A DNA stretch of 64,000 nt from Akebia trifoliata. Lineage: Eukaryota > Streptophyta > Magnoliopsida > Ranunculales > Lardizabalaceae. The notes below the pieces were generated by a model, which worked only from the letters and a program-made list of their open reading frames with translations, ran no database searches and was not told where the DNA came from. Made by a program: the position numbers and the translations under genes. The stretch lies in contig JADQWC010000453.1 of NCBI GenBank assembly GCA_017979445.1, forward strand, positions 1 through 64,000, read 5' to 3'. Positions 11,991 through 23,700 of the stretch are shown one piece after another (position 1 is the stretch's first letter; each line of letters begins with the position of its first letter).

Positions 11991-13931
11991 ATTTTGATCA
12001 ATGCATGCATCAAGTCGAATAAGGATCGCTCGCTAGTCTTCTCACACTTAGTCTCTCAATTTCTTAAGAGGTGAATGGCAATACCAATGGTAGTGCTAGC
12101 ACCCCAAAGTGAGATAGTCCAATTTTTGGAATTCAAAGGTGCATTATCTTTTGTAGAATGTACCTTGAGTTTATACCAACCGATACCAAAGCACTTTGAG
12201 AAGCATAGAAGCCTTAATGGTTATGATCGCCCAAGACAAGAATTTGATAAAGTTGAAGCGAGTAAAGCTAGATTGTCTAATCCAAATTTTTAGGACACAT
12301 CCTTCTTGGATGATGTTAAGCCACATCTCCTGCAAAAGGCATTTACAACAAATTTCAAGGGAATGGGTAAGTTGTATAGAGGACAGACAACTTTAGAATG
12401 ATGACTCGATGCAGTCGAATAACGCGAGAGAGTGAGAGAATTTGAAACAACCACTACTAGAGGCAGATCTCGTAGGCATTAAATGATTGAGTAGATGTTT
12501 TATTTAGTTTTTATGCTACTGGGTTTATTATGTTTTGTTAAGTAGTTGTTTAATCTGAATGTTGTACTATCCATGTTTTATTCCAAAAATAATTTTTGGT
12601 TGTAGTATTTTTCAGAAATTATTTTTTTTCGTAATTATTTTGTCTTGTGCTAGTTTATTTAGTGTAGATAAATAAGTGAGATTGAGTTGGATAGTACCTA
12701 AAAAATGATCTTACAGTCTTGAGATATTAACCCAATGTCTCTTGAAACACCACAAAAGATATTGTGATCATAGATTAGGTAATTGGTTCCTAAGCTATGT
12801 TGAAAAAACACACACCAACATTATGGTTAAATTTAAACAATATTATGTTTAAATTTGTGGGTATAGAGTCGGATTGCCAGTTATTTTCTTTTCTATTCAA
12901 AAATCATAAAAATTTAAAATTTGTAAAATATATATTTTAGCAACTTTGTTATATTTTGTTCAAGATCTTAACTTGTATCTTTAAGCACTTAGTTAAAATC
13001 ACTAAATCATTCTTCAGTTGGAAACTTTGATCTCTTCATTCTTGTTTCTTTACTTCTAATAAGGTTACTAAGAGTCTAAGTTGAATTAAGTGAGATTGTT
13101 ACCTTCTGTATATCTAGAGTATAAGGAAAAATCAAATTTGATGAACTTTGACTTCATTATTCATTTGGTTAGTTGATTAGAAGAAAACAGAATTGGATTG
13201 AATATGTCTTGAATAGCAACCATGAATTAGATTGGGTACCTTGAAAAAGATTACCTACTTTTTCTTCAAAGAGTAGAAAAAGATAAAGAAAAATAAAAAA
13301 TAAAAGAACAAGAAAATAACAAGATCCCTCGAAACGAAAAAAAAAAAGATACACAAGAATCAAAAGTGAAAAAGTTTAGAGTTTTAACAAAGTGAAAGCC
13401 ATCAAGAATAAAAAAGCGAATACATTGGAATATCATAGATAAAGCCCCTTAGAGGTATTAAAGTGAACATCCACACTTCTTACTATCCCAAACAAGATGC
13501 TAAATTTAGAATTAAACCCTAAGTTGATCACAGTATCCCAGATTAGTTAGAATGTTGAAACTTACTTTAGGAAATTGAATCTCTAAAGTTTCTTACTTAG
13601 AATCACTATATCTTAAAGGTCAAACTAATTCTAAGTTTTGTCGTAGAGAAATAAGAATTGAGACTTCATACCAAGTATTACTTCCAAATGACTGATAAAT
13701 CTTAAAAGAACTTACTATTTTAGTTATAGATTTTGATTTTGACCATTATTAGTTCAAAAGTTATTTTGAATTTTATGGGTAGATTCTCTGCAAACTCTCA
13801 CGAGTCAAAACTCGTCCACTAGGGATAATATAGAGGTTTAACGGGTTTCTGTATTAGTTAAATGCAGTCAAGATGCCTGCAAAAGTGATAAATTTATTTT
13901 CTAAGGGACAAGAAAAATGTAAGTTTGAGGG
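11991..13931 (+). other. Non-coding 3' part of Athila-like element
   Basis: AT-rich, with no coding stretch I can identify. Integrase is not recognisable here. 12840-13700 aligns in reverse with 63000-63850, the corresponding region of another Athila-like element. A 64-base piece at about 12686-12750 aligns in the opposite sense (see findings). The polypurine tract AAGTTTGAGGG at 13921-13931 ends it. Confidence 0.6.
13921..13931 (+). other. Polypurine tract of Athila-like element
   Basis: AAGTTTGAGGG lies directly before the 3' LTR. The element at the right end of the window has AAGTTTGGGGGTG at the same place on the reverse strand. It would prime plus-strand DNA synthesis. Confidence 0.7.
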
Positions 13932-15246
13932 TGTGATTAGAATCTCAAAATATTGAATTATCTACACTTTTTCTAGGCATTTATCTTATTTTTTGTCCTT
14001 ATTTCATTAATTTAGATGAATAATTATATTAAGCCTTCATTTATCACATTTCATGTTATATCATGCTAAGTAGGCTTAATTGCATAAATAATTTTAAATA
14101 TTATAATACTAATCGCTTGTACTCAGGTACAGGTCAATGATCAACTCATCCAGATGGACACCACATCACTTAAGCAAGAGTACAATGCAATCAAGAAGTC
14201 AGATCAATCATGCAGTGAAATATGGAAATCTTGATACTTCCAGAGCAATGCAAGGAAGTGGATTTTTAATGTATTACAGTCTTCCTCGGTTGGCTCATCC
14301 TAAATTTTTCCAAGTTGCTTCACATGTGAGATTATACACAAAAGTGATGGCGACTATATTTGGATCATTCGAGCACATCTCAAGTCTATAAATAAATCAT
14401 TTTCCCAATTTAGAAAGAGTCTTTGGGCTCTTGTCCCTTCTCTTATTTTCCCCCAATATCCTTAGTATTTTCTCTACAATTCTTATTTTCTAGTTAGATT
14501 TTAATTCAACAACTTCTGTAATTTCTTAAGGAGATAGTGTATCTTGATTTTCATGAATACAAGTGTAGTTTCCTTTTATTTCTCTTGTATTCTTGCCATG
14601 ACTATAAGTTAGACTCCCTCCATTATTGACAAGACGAAGTCTAGGAACAAGCTTTTATTTTGTACTATTTCTTTATCCGTTTGTCCTGTTTATAATGTTT
14701 ATATGATTCACTTCTAGGTTTTATCCAACTCTAATTTAGCAAGACTTTAGTTAAATCTCTACACCTTATATACTTAACTTAGATATTATATGCTTATATG
14801 AGATCAAGATAGAATATGCTTAAATTAATTATTTGGATGTAGGGACTTCACACATTAGTAAGTGAAGGAGTCCAAACTACAGTGTTTTCTCAAAAATTTC
14901 TTGCCATATCTTCCAACTCAAGGAGGTCACATCAAGCTCTTGTTGTTGAATTCAAAGAAGGATAAATTATAATACAGTTTTATGTGTTAATCCTAGGTTA
15001 CTCTAATCACTAATGGATGTTTTATCTTTTGTTACTTAGTATAATTTTCTCTTCCATTGCTTTAATTTTCAGCAATAATTTAGCTTACATTTTGTTTCAA
15101 AAAAACACAAAAATAGTATTGAACTATCACTTAGATTAACTTCAATTCATCTTAACTTGGTAACATACCCCATTTATCTTGGGTTCAATCCCTTATTTAC
15201 CCACAAGCTAAGGAGAGTATAGAATAGAATTTCTGATGAAATGACA
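13932..15246 (+). repeat. 3' LTR of Athila-like element, copy 1
   Basis: It starts TGTGATTAGAATCTC and ends GAAATGACA. It aligns with 5442-6745 with many substitutions and small indels, which indicates an old insertion. TATA box at 14387-14394. Confidence 0.85.
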
Positions 15247-15660
15247 GACGACATCAATACATTGGCTAGTACGTCTATAGGCCTATTATTTATTCTAGGT
15301 ATGTGTTCTACCATTACTTCCCCTACTTAAAGTATGGAGGACATGATCTTCTCAGAGTAGAACTGAATTCTATTACTCATGCCTCAAATGTTCTGTTAAC
15401 ATGGTTAACTACTAGTTGTGAGTCACTGTAGATTGTGGCTTCTTTGACTCCCAACCCCGTCAGCGTGTTTAGAATGTGCAACATTGCCTCATATTCTACT
15501 TCATTATTTGATAACTTTAATCCTAGCCTGATCGTCTTTTCTAGTTTGGTACCATCTAGGGTGAGTACCACTACTCCAATTCTAGAGCCTTCCAAGTTTG
15601 AAGACCCATCCATGTAGACCTTTCATCCTGGTTGATTGCTTGATTGTTCCCATTTCTTCT
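15247..15660 (-). pseudogene. RNase H part of reverse Tat-like gypsy pol, copy 1
   Basis: The reverse frame ending at 15377 reads DGSSNLEGSRIGVVVL, then LSNNEVEYEAMLHIL and ATIYSDSQLVVNHVN. This is the second, plant-type RNase H of Tat elements: catalytic D in YMDGS, E in NNEVEYEA, D in YSDSQ. The preceding codons give KVYMDGS after an in-frame stop (near 15617). Downstream in the reverse direction (to 15247) the linker toward integrase continues, then the Athila element cuts it. Integrase resumes at 5441. No start is visible because this is an internal piece of a polyprotein. Confidence 0.8.
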
Positions 15661-17158
15661 TCTTTTCCAACTCTTTTATCTATAGAACTTCATTTTCCAA
15701 CTATTTTATCTGTATAGAAATGGTCAACTGCATATAGTTCAATTCAAAATATGTGATTTACACAAAAATTGACTCTAGTCTAATCTGCATTCAGAGATTG
15801 TGCATAAGTGACTTACTTGAAAGTCAGAAAAGGTAGTAGGCATCCTAAATCCCCTACTATTAGCGAGTTACCTGAATTTTCCATGAATTCGGTTGGGTAA
15901 ATGTGGATGGTCACGTGTTTGGATTGATAGGAAATTTGATGGTTATGATTCATCATTAAGATTGATTAAGATTTGACCATTTAATACACGAGGGCTTCTA
16001 GCTTATGCACCAACACTATCTTTCATACTCATGTATCTGATTGCTCAAAGTTCTTTGACTCTCACTTGATTACCTAAGATGCTCTATTTTTTTGGCAGAA
16101 GCTTGTCTTTAACATTGATATTCAAGTTATTGGATTTGATTTAAGTCTCACTTCTCAATTCATTTTCCTTATTTGAATGCTAATACACAATGTATTTTAT
16201 TAGGACTCGGACAAACAATAGATATTTTAATATACCAACTACCTGGGGACTTTCAATGCATACAACAACACTACTTTCCATCACTCAAGTAATTAACAAG
16301 CATAGAACTGTAGTCCCACTATATCAAGACTCAAAAAAAAATTCCGCACCGACGTTGATCCAATGGTTTGATGAAATCAAGTTTTTTATCATTTTAAAAA
16401 AATTAAAGGGTTTGATGGAATTTAAAAAAACAAAATCAATCATGAAGTTGAAATTACATAAATTTTAATTTTTTGAAGTTATTCCAACCGTGGTTAGTGT
16501 TTTGAAACAATTTCACGGCATTTCAATGTTATGGAGAAAAATTTTGTCCTTTTAAAAAGTCCTTTTTCTAATTTTTAAAAAATTGAAAGGGTCGAGAGTG
16601 AATCCATCTCGATAATGATGTTCTTATCATTATATCTTCAATTTGATTGATTCTAGGCTCTAATCAGAGTTGAGATGAGCCTGATTTGTTAAATTGAGAA
16701 AATTTTTAACTGATTTGATCACAAAATGTCAAGTGTGTAGTTTGGATGTTTGATAAAATTGTTAGTTACTTCTATTATTAAAAAAATCACTTTTGAAAAT
16801 GTTATTTGTTGAAAGATCTTTTATTTTATTAGAAAGGTGGATTGATCTCATTATATGCCAAGTCATGCGTTATTTACTTCATAGAAGTAATTTGCTTACA
16901 ATGTTACTGGATTTTATAATTTTAAAAATGTGATTTTATTCGCGAATTTTGATGAAAACACAAAATCAATTATGGATTACCATGTGTCATGCTTCTAGAG
17001 ACGTAGTCCGAAGTCTGGATGTATTGAAAAATCTCTAAGCTATTTAAATGGCCTAATTCATTGAAATAACGGATTTTGATATAAATGGATAGTTTTTAAA
17101 TGCGTGAATTATCCTACATTTATTATATATATTACCTTACAATTTTTGTACCTATAAG
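15661..17158. other. AT-rich spacer left of the B3 gene
   Basis: The first few hundred bases may be decayed upstream pol of the reverse element. Beyond about 16150 I recognise nothing. A TATA-like stretch (TTATATATATTA) lies at about 17121-17132, 30 bases before the B3 ATG. Confidence 0.4.
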
Positions 17159-18132
17159 ATGGCCTCACCACTTGTATTGAACTACTTGAGAAAAATGGCT
17201 TTTGTTTTCTCTATTATTTTGTTTCTCTTCCATTGTATTGCTTTCAAGAAATTTGTAGAAGAGGACATATTATGTGCCCTGGAAAATTTTGAGAAAACTA
17301 TCAACAATGGGAGTATTTGTTCACATGGTAAAAATAACTCATGCCAATTGAAGAAGCCAACAGATGAAGATCCAGCCTCTTCTTCAAAATTCAAAGGTAT
17401 ACTCTGGGAAAAAAATGTTCAATGGAGCACAAAAATCTACGACAAAGGTGATTTCAACCGCAAACTCCCTTGGACAGATATCACCATCAGTGAACCAGAC
17501 TTCAAAGATCTCTCCTCCTTCAAAGATGTGTTTACCACAATCAAAGATGTATCCTACCTATCTAACTCCAAAGATTTCATAATGTGTAGATCATCAAAGG
17601 GGGTAAATAAAGCAAGGGGACAAATAAGCAAACAAATGGTCCAAGGTAAACAAGTTTTTCACAAAAAGTTAACATCAAGCGACGTTGGTAATCTTAATAG
17701 ATTAGTAATTCCAAAGTATTTTGTTATTACGTACCTCCCTAAAATTCCCGAAGTTAGTTCAAAAGGAATTGAAGATGGAAGTAATGTGAAAGCAATCCAA
17801 TTAAGATTTTTTGATAGCCAATTTAAGGTTTGGGAGTTTTGATATTGTTGTTGGAAGGGCAGTGGGAGCTTACTTTTAGTGCAGGTTGGAATCAATTTGT
17901 GAAGGAGAAAGAATTGAAGGAAAATGATACACTTATCTTCTACAAATGTAAGTCTAAAGAAGAGTACCTCATCGACGTTTTGTATAATCGAATTGAGAAG
18001 AACATTGATGTTGCTAAAGAAAAAGTGAAAAAGTCTAATCTGAAACGAAATTATGAATGTTCATCATTTGGGGAAAACATGGAAAAGAATGAAAAGAAAC
18101 GCATTAAATTATTTGGTGTATATATAGGTTAA
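17159..18132 (+). pseudogene. B3 DNA-binding domain gene (RAV/NGATHA-like), broken
   Basis: Single-exon gene opening with ATG at 17159. Residues 12-30 are hydrophobic and 31-160 are unrecognised. The B3 domain starts near residue 165 with VFHKKLTSSDVG and DVGNLNRLVIPK, the strongest B3 signature. B3 domains bind short DNA motifs in plant transcription factors; the DVG-LNRLVIPK form is that of RAV/NGATHA-type proteins. The frame stops at TGA (17840-17842) just after KVWEF, where family members have Arg (CGA), so a C-to-T change explains it. A frameshift follows near 17860-17872, after which the domain finishes as AGWNQFVKEKELKENDTL. A lysine-rich tail runs to 18132. No AP2 domain is seen. Confidence 0.8.
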
Positions 18133-19015
18133 TGAAGGCCTTTAATAATAATACACCAATTTTTAAGTGACTATTACCATTGTATCACCTTTATATATCT
18201 CAGCTTTCCATCTCTCCAAAATATCATCTAGCATAATAAAATTTGAAACTGTTACCATTTCTATTTTGATGTTAAATCCTTTTACATAAAATATGAGTAT
18301 TTTTAATGATGAATTCCATACCATATGAGATAAGGCTTTTAGCTTTTATGTAAAATTAGTTCATACATAATGGATTATCTAATGGCTATGTTCAGCCAAA
18401 TAGCTTACTAAAAAAATTGGGTGTTACAACGGATGGGATGTGAAAAGAAATGATCTCAACATTGTGTAGTGCAGAGTAAATATATGCAAGGGAAGCCACA
18501 AGGGCTATTGAAAACAATTTGCATGTCACCAAGTCAGAGATTCTCTCCTTGAACTCTTTTTCTATCTAGACACACATGGATCTAACTTAAGTCATTTAGA
18601 TTAAAGTAACTTGTTGGAGATTGGAACGCTGAAGGTACCTTGTGGAGTGTTGATCCCACAACCTATATGCAAATTTCGTTCAATCCACCTTTATGTAGAC
18701 TACTAATCACCTTGTTTGCCTAGCAAAAGAAAGAATCTATTGGGTATTATTTAATGATATGTATTCTATAAAGTGTGCAAATGAAATTGAAAATTGTGCA
18801 AGTTTTGCTGCACATGTCAACATATCCAAACACACCTACAATGCAAAATAGTAAACAAAATAGGGTCAACACGTGTTAATGATTGCCACTAAAAAATGCA
18901 TCGGCTAGTATATTCTTCTATCTTTTGATTATTGATTATTGGTTGGTCATGACTACCTACTGAAAGGATAGCCGAATACTCTCGACTAGAGATAGAATAT
19001 TCTTTTATTGGTCGG
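18133..19015. other. Unannotated spacer between B3 gene and Harbinger remnant
   Basis: No coding stretch or repeat structure I can name. It may include more of the decayed Harbinger element. Confidence 0.3.
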
Positions 19016-19330
19016 TCCTCCTCAAAAAAGGCAAATTCTTCATCTACAATGACCTATTGTTTGATAAAATTATGCAATGCCATACAAACAACAACAATAT
19101 TCTATTTTTTGTCCAATGTGTGTGAACACATCAACTTCAATATTGGTCATTTTGCCTTTACAATCCCAAAACTTCGCTCGATCATGTGTCGAGTAAAGAA
19201 TGAAGATGATTGAATAATTCTTTTCAATCATTTTCATGTGACCTGATGTACTCTTGTAAATGATATCAGACACCATGATTTGGAACGAGATAACCATCAA
19301 TGAATAGATACCAAGCATCTACTAAATAAT
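19016..19330 (-). pseudogene. PIF/Harbinger transposase remnant (ALP1/HARBI1-like)
   Basis: Reverse translation across several frames gives, in order, YYLVDAWYLFIDGYLVPNHG, YHLQEY, KELFNHLHS, MIERSFGIVKAK and VVVCMALHNFIKQ. These are the C-terminal half of the Harbinger DDE transposase: the Asp in LVD and the Glu in IERSFG are catalytic positions, and the ALHNFI string is characteristic. Frameshifts and stops separate the pieces, so it is not functional. In plants such genes are either transposases or domesticated ALP1-like proteins; the degree of decay points to a dead transposon. No terminal repeats were found. Confidence 0.75.
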
Positions 19331-19590
19331 ATTCATCTCTTAAATGAAAAATAACCAAATTTTATCTATTCTAATATAATACATAAACAGATACAATTCG
19401 AATATTTTATATACAGACTTGGTAAAGATACATAAAATTTAAACTTGGATTATTAAGTGTGTACATATGCGGGCTTTAAAACCTTTTGAAAGGTTTTGAG
19501 GTCATCTACATAGGTTTAGAAGTCACCACCATTCAATTAAAGTGTGAATGGACACTATAAAAGGTATTTTTAAATTTTGTTTTACTGGCT

Positions 19591-20252
19591 TGTAGTGACA
19601 CACATATCCAAAAGATTAGGGAAAATGGTCTACCTACAAATCTAAAGTAAGGAGGTTCGATTGAGGGACTTCCCATCTTAAGTTGGTCACTGTAGTGGTG
19701 AAATCGAGTTTTACCTTGATCGACTACTCTGCCCTACTGATCCGAAGCAGCTCATTAGTCCCTTATGTAAGCATCGGTGTGGTACCTACCAATGATCGTC
19801 CGACATCCAAGTTAGAGTTGTAGAGAAAAATAGTATTTCAGAATAACAATAGTTTCAGCCCCTTGCTCTCTCGATCCCTAAAGATCTCCTCGCTTTTGTT
19901 GATTCCTCGATTTATAGGTTCTCCATTAGAATTAGGATTTCTTCTTTAATTCGGATGTGATCCTAGTATATCCCCTGATTGCAAGGATCCTAAACGAAAT
20001 TGGGATCTCTAAGATCAAGTCTAAGATTCCTAGGTTTGAGATCTCCAGACTGGATATGCGCTATCCAGAATCATGCAGATATCAGGACTAGGTATGCCCT
20101 GTTAACCAGACCTAATCTCATCTAATGTTTTCATACCCCATCAATTAAACCAAGAGTTACTAATTTGGTTTGCCTTGCTATTGGGCAAGACTAGCTCACT
20201 CAAAGTACCACTTAATCTGCTAAGACATGTGTATGATCTAGATATCGTACCA
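19591..20252 (-). mobile_element. Probable LTR of the reverse Tat-like element, left edge of copy 2
   Basis: It starts TGTAGTGACACAC and ends GTACCA on the plus strand (TG...CA). It is followed at once by a pyrimidine tract (TTTTACCCTCTCC, ACCCCCTCTC), which on the reverse strand is a polypurine tract next to a 3' LTR. This agrees with pol being on the reverse strand. No partner LTR is in the window, so the ends are approximate and the call rests on position and end motifs. Confidence 0.45.
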
Positions 20253-20544
20253 ATTTTACCCTCTCCATTTACCCCCTCTCAAGGAGACACAAAGTCTTGT
20301 CATCTTCTCGAGACATGTGTTTTTCTTTTGATTAATTGCCATTATTTCTCAACATTACTTTTGTTGTCAAGATATCGATGTAGTAAATGTAGTTTCATTT
20401 CAATTTTTTTAAATGGTTAAGACGAATTGTCTCTCATCTGCAATTGTATGTGTGTCCCACTAATGTCTTCACTAAACCCAAAGGCTACGACAGTTAACCT
20501 TGAAAGTTATCCTCCACTGGTGTATGTATTCCTTCTTGTCCTAC

Positions 20545-20552
20545 TATAAATA
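20545..20552 (+). promoter_or_regulatory. TATA box of the accessory ORF, copy 2
   Basis: TATAAATA in CTACTATAAATAAGG, about 210 bases before the first plausible ATG (20759) of the forward accessory ORF. It suggests the ORF had its own promoter, opposite in sense to the element's main transcript. Confidence 0.45.
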
Positions 20553-20758
20553 AGGGGTCCCACATCACTTTCCATTTGTACTATTCTTCCTTTTTTGTAC
20601 ATTTCTTTTCTAAAGCCTTTGAAGGTTTTTAGACCTCCAGCTATTTTTACTTCTCTCATTCTAAGGTAATTTTCTCCCCATTTTACATTTTACTCATCTG
20701 TAATTTCTAGATATCCAATAGCCATCAACTTTGTAGGGATTTCTTAATCCCCACCTCT

Positions 20759-23700
20759 ATGTCTATTAAGGTTAGTCAAAACCTTAACAACCCTGCTGAA
20801 TGTCGTCAGGTGGAAATTTAATTTATACCGACCAAATTAAAGCTGGTCTAAGTTTCCCTCTATCTCCCTTCATTAGGGAGATATTGAACAAAATCAATCG
20901 GGCCCCTGGCTAGATGTCAAAAACTTTTATCGTCTAATGGAGAGGGTGGAGAATTTTGGGATAGCCCCCAATAACTTCTTTTCCAAATACTATTTGAAGG
21001 CCATCCCTCAACGCCCTGGGTACTATTCGTTGTCCTTCAAAAATGCAGTTGTCACTCTGGTACAATTTCTTCTCAATACTAACAAAAGGTGGTACAAGGA
21101 CCCCTTGATCATCTCTAGGGACTGGGAGTTTCGTTTAAGTATCTCTCGTGAAGGATTTAGGGTTCCTCAAACCTTCTAAGGTAAGCCATGCCTTTAGCTC
21201 CTGATAATGTTTGATTTTTCTATTATACTTTGGTTAACCAAGTCAGTCTAATCAGATTTTGTCTCATTTGTAGATTTTTCTACCCTTTTTACTCTAGAGG
21301 CTGGGAAAGAATAACACAGAGCAGCCAAAAGAAGAAAGAGGGAGCCAGGGAAGTCCAAATGAGGAAGGTTGAAAGATAGCAAACCTATCCTTTGTTTTTT
21401 TCTACTGTCTTGGCCACTTATACGACATGCTCCTACTCAACCTTCTAAGAAGATCACCAAGAGCACCCCTGATCCTCTTCTCTGCCAACTTAGTTCTTTT
21501 CCTACACCAACCCCTCTTCATACATCGTGAATATTGACCTCTCGAAATTATCCCTCTCCCTCCCTCATTCTACTAAGGCTACGCCTCCCCTTGGCTGGCA
21601 AAGTAAGAAGAAGAAGAATTTGGCTCTTCATGACACTATGCAGGTTGTTGGGGCTGAGCAATGGGTATTGGTTTGCAATGATTAGACTGCAACTGTTGAG
21701 CTGCCCAAAGGTGCCCCTGCCAAGGAATGGTAGGGCTCCAACAATGTTAGGGAGGTCAGCTCTAATACTAAGCTCCAACAGTGCAAGAGGCGTAGGCTCA
21801 AGTGGAAGAGCCCTTCTTCTTTTCTAGTGCAGACACCCCATTTTCGTACTTGCCTGATTAATCAACTCGTCAACCTGATTGTGACGGTTCCCAATAATGG
21901 ATGAATGTTCCAATATTTTTATTTTTTTATTGGATATGTTTTAAAAATTCGGATGAAGTATTTCAAGCAAGAAAAATTTCAGGAATCACGCTACGCTAGA
22001 AAAATATAACTCAAAAACATAGAAATCATCATTTTGAGATAAAAATAAGTTTTACAAGAAAAATCACTAAAAAATGACCAAATTATCAAAATACCCCTAA
22101 CATCAAAACATCTCTAGAGCCTACATTACAATTAGGAAAATCCTTTCGAGCACATAAAATAATAAATTAAAATCAAATAAATCATTTCAACAATTTTTAC
22201 AAAATTTGACAAAATTACAAAAACACCTCCATAGGGTCCACGATCATTTCACGTCGAAAGCCCATAACTGACACAAACCGATACTCCCATTGAATTCTTT
22301 ACAAAAAACTAATTTCAAAATATCCCAACATATCAAAAAATGATCTTTCAACTAAAAAGTCCTCCTTGAGAATAAAATGATAATTTTTTCAACCCTAAAA
22401 ATAAAAAATCTAAAAAAAATATTTAAAATATTAATGAGTGTAAAGTGAAACCTTAGTAAATTAAATTTAAAATTATAAACAAAGAAAATCAAGTAATTAA
22501 GCCCACAACCCAAATTTTAAGTGGTAACCTACTTACTTAAGTGGAGCCCACATAATATTTATTAAAAGACCCCTCTATCTAGGGTCACAAAGAATTAAAA
22601 TATAATTAGAGGGTTCTCCAAAAACTTAAAAAGCTTCATTGTACGTAATAATTAAAACCTTAATTCAAAACACTAAATCCTAATTAAGCAACTTAACCCT
22701 ATCTTGAAGAGACTTAGTCAAACTGAAAAACTTTCAAAAAACTCTATAAAAAGAAGTCGCCACAATGTAATCTCGCAAGTTAAGAAAAATCCTAAGAAAG
22801 AGAGGCCAAAAACTCTCCCCTACTTTGCCAAAATTCTAAATATGAAGCCCCAACTCCCTACCTAACACCCAAATCCCATTTTTTACTCAAAAAACACCCA
22901 GGAATCCTCAAAAAATATCTAGAAACCTTCAAAATACCTAGAACATCAAAAAAATATCCAGATCTAAGATGAAAGTACTTCATCTTGGAGATTGGAAGTA
23001 AATCTAATGGCGGAGATAAAAGTAGGAAGACTCATACGAGAAACGCACTCCACCAGTTCTGAAAAAATCAACCATCACAGTCATCTAGGTAAACTAGTTT
23101 TTTTATTTATTTTATTATTTAGGTCATTTTTTTAACAATATAATTTTTGAGAAAAATATGACTGGCATTTACCGAGCAGGATTGGTGCCTAACACCTTCC
23201 AATCCCGTAACATGATCCTCGGACCCATTGTTTTTTTTTCATAGATTAGTACTATTTAACTATTTAGAGTAATGATTCAGGTCCTAGACCATAAAACTAA
23301 GTGGTGACTTCCAGACACCAAAAAAATGGATTCGCACCTACGAATCAAGGGCGATTTCACCAGGGGGAACCATAATTGGATGGTCCTAGTGACTACAAGA
23401 CGCCCCTCAAGAATTTAACCTTTCGATGGTTAGGCAAGGAAGGACACCTCATAGAAGGGCACGAGAATCAATACTGGCAACCTGACTTCACTACAGGTGT
23501 TGGTCTGGTCAGCAACAAGGACAACGAAGTGAGGGACCCCATAATTGTATCCTCATACCTTTCCCACTCCATCCTTACCAAGGACATGGAATTTGTTGAT
23601 CGAGCCAACCTTGATCTAGCCTTTGCGAAGCTCTCCCAAGGTCTTTACTAGGTAACATATTATTTTTTCTACACATGTTTTACTTTACATCTTATCAGTT

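Larger units (their letters stand above)
5442..15246 (+). mobile_element. Athila-like Ty3/gypsy retrotransposon, nearly full length, defective
   Basis: Two direct LTRs (5442-6745 and 13932-15246) flank a PBS, gag, protease, RT and RNase H in Athila order, followed by a long non-coding region and a polypurine tract. Integrase is not recognisable, so it is probably deleted. It sits inside the reverse pol of another gypsy element, between its RNase H and integrase. Expected 5-bp target duplications are not visible (GAGCA/GACGA at best). All ORFs have several stops. Confidence 0.85.

Noticed and set aside
12075..12396. Possible integrase or env-like coding sequence after Athila RNase H
   Set aside because: Two overlapping frames of about 70 codons have no integrase motif (no HHCC, no DDE context) and no membrane segment.
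5436..15251. Target-site duplication of the Athila-like element (GAGCA/GACGA)
   Set aside because: Only three of five bases agree and the 5' LTR end is slightly eroded, so I do not claim it.
16190..16468. A 92-codon open frame left of the B3 gene
   Set aside because: AT-rich, no motif, no supporting context.
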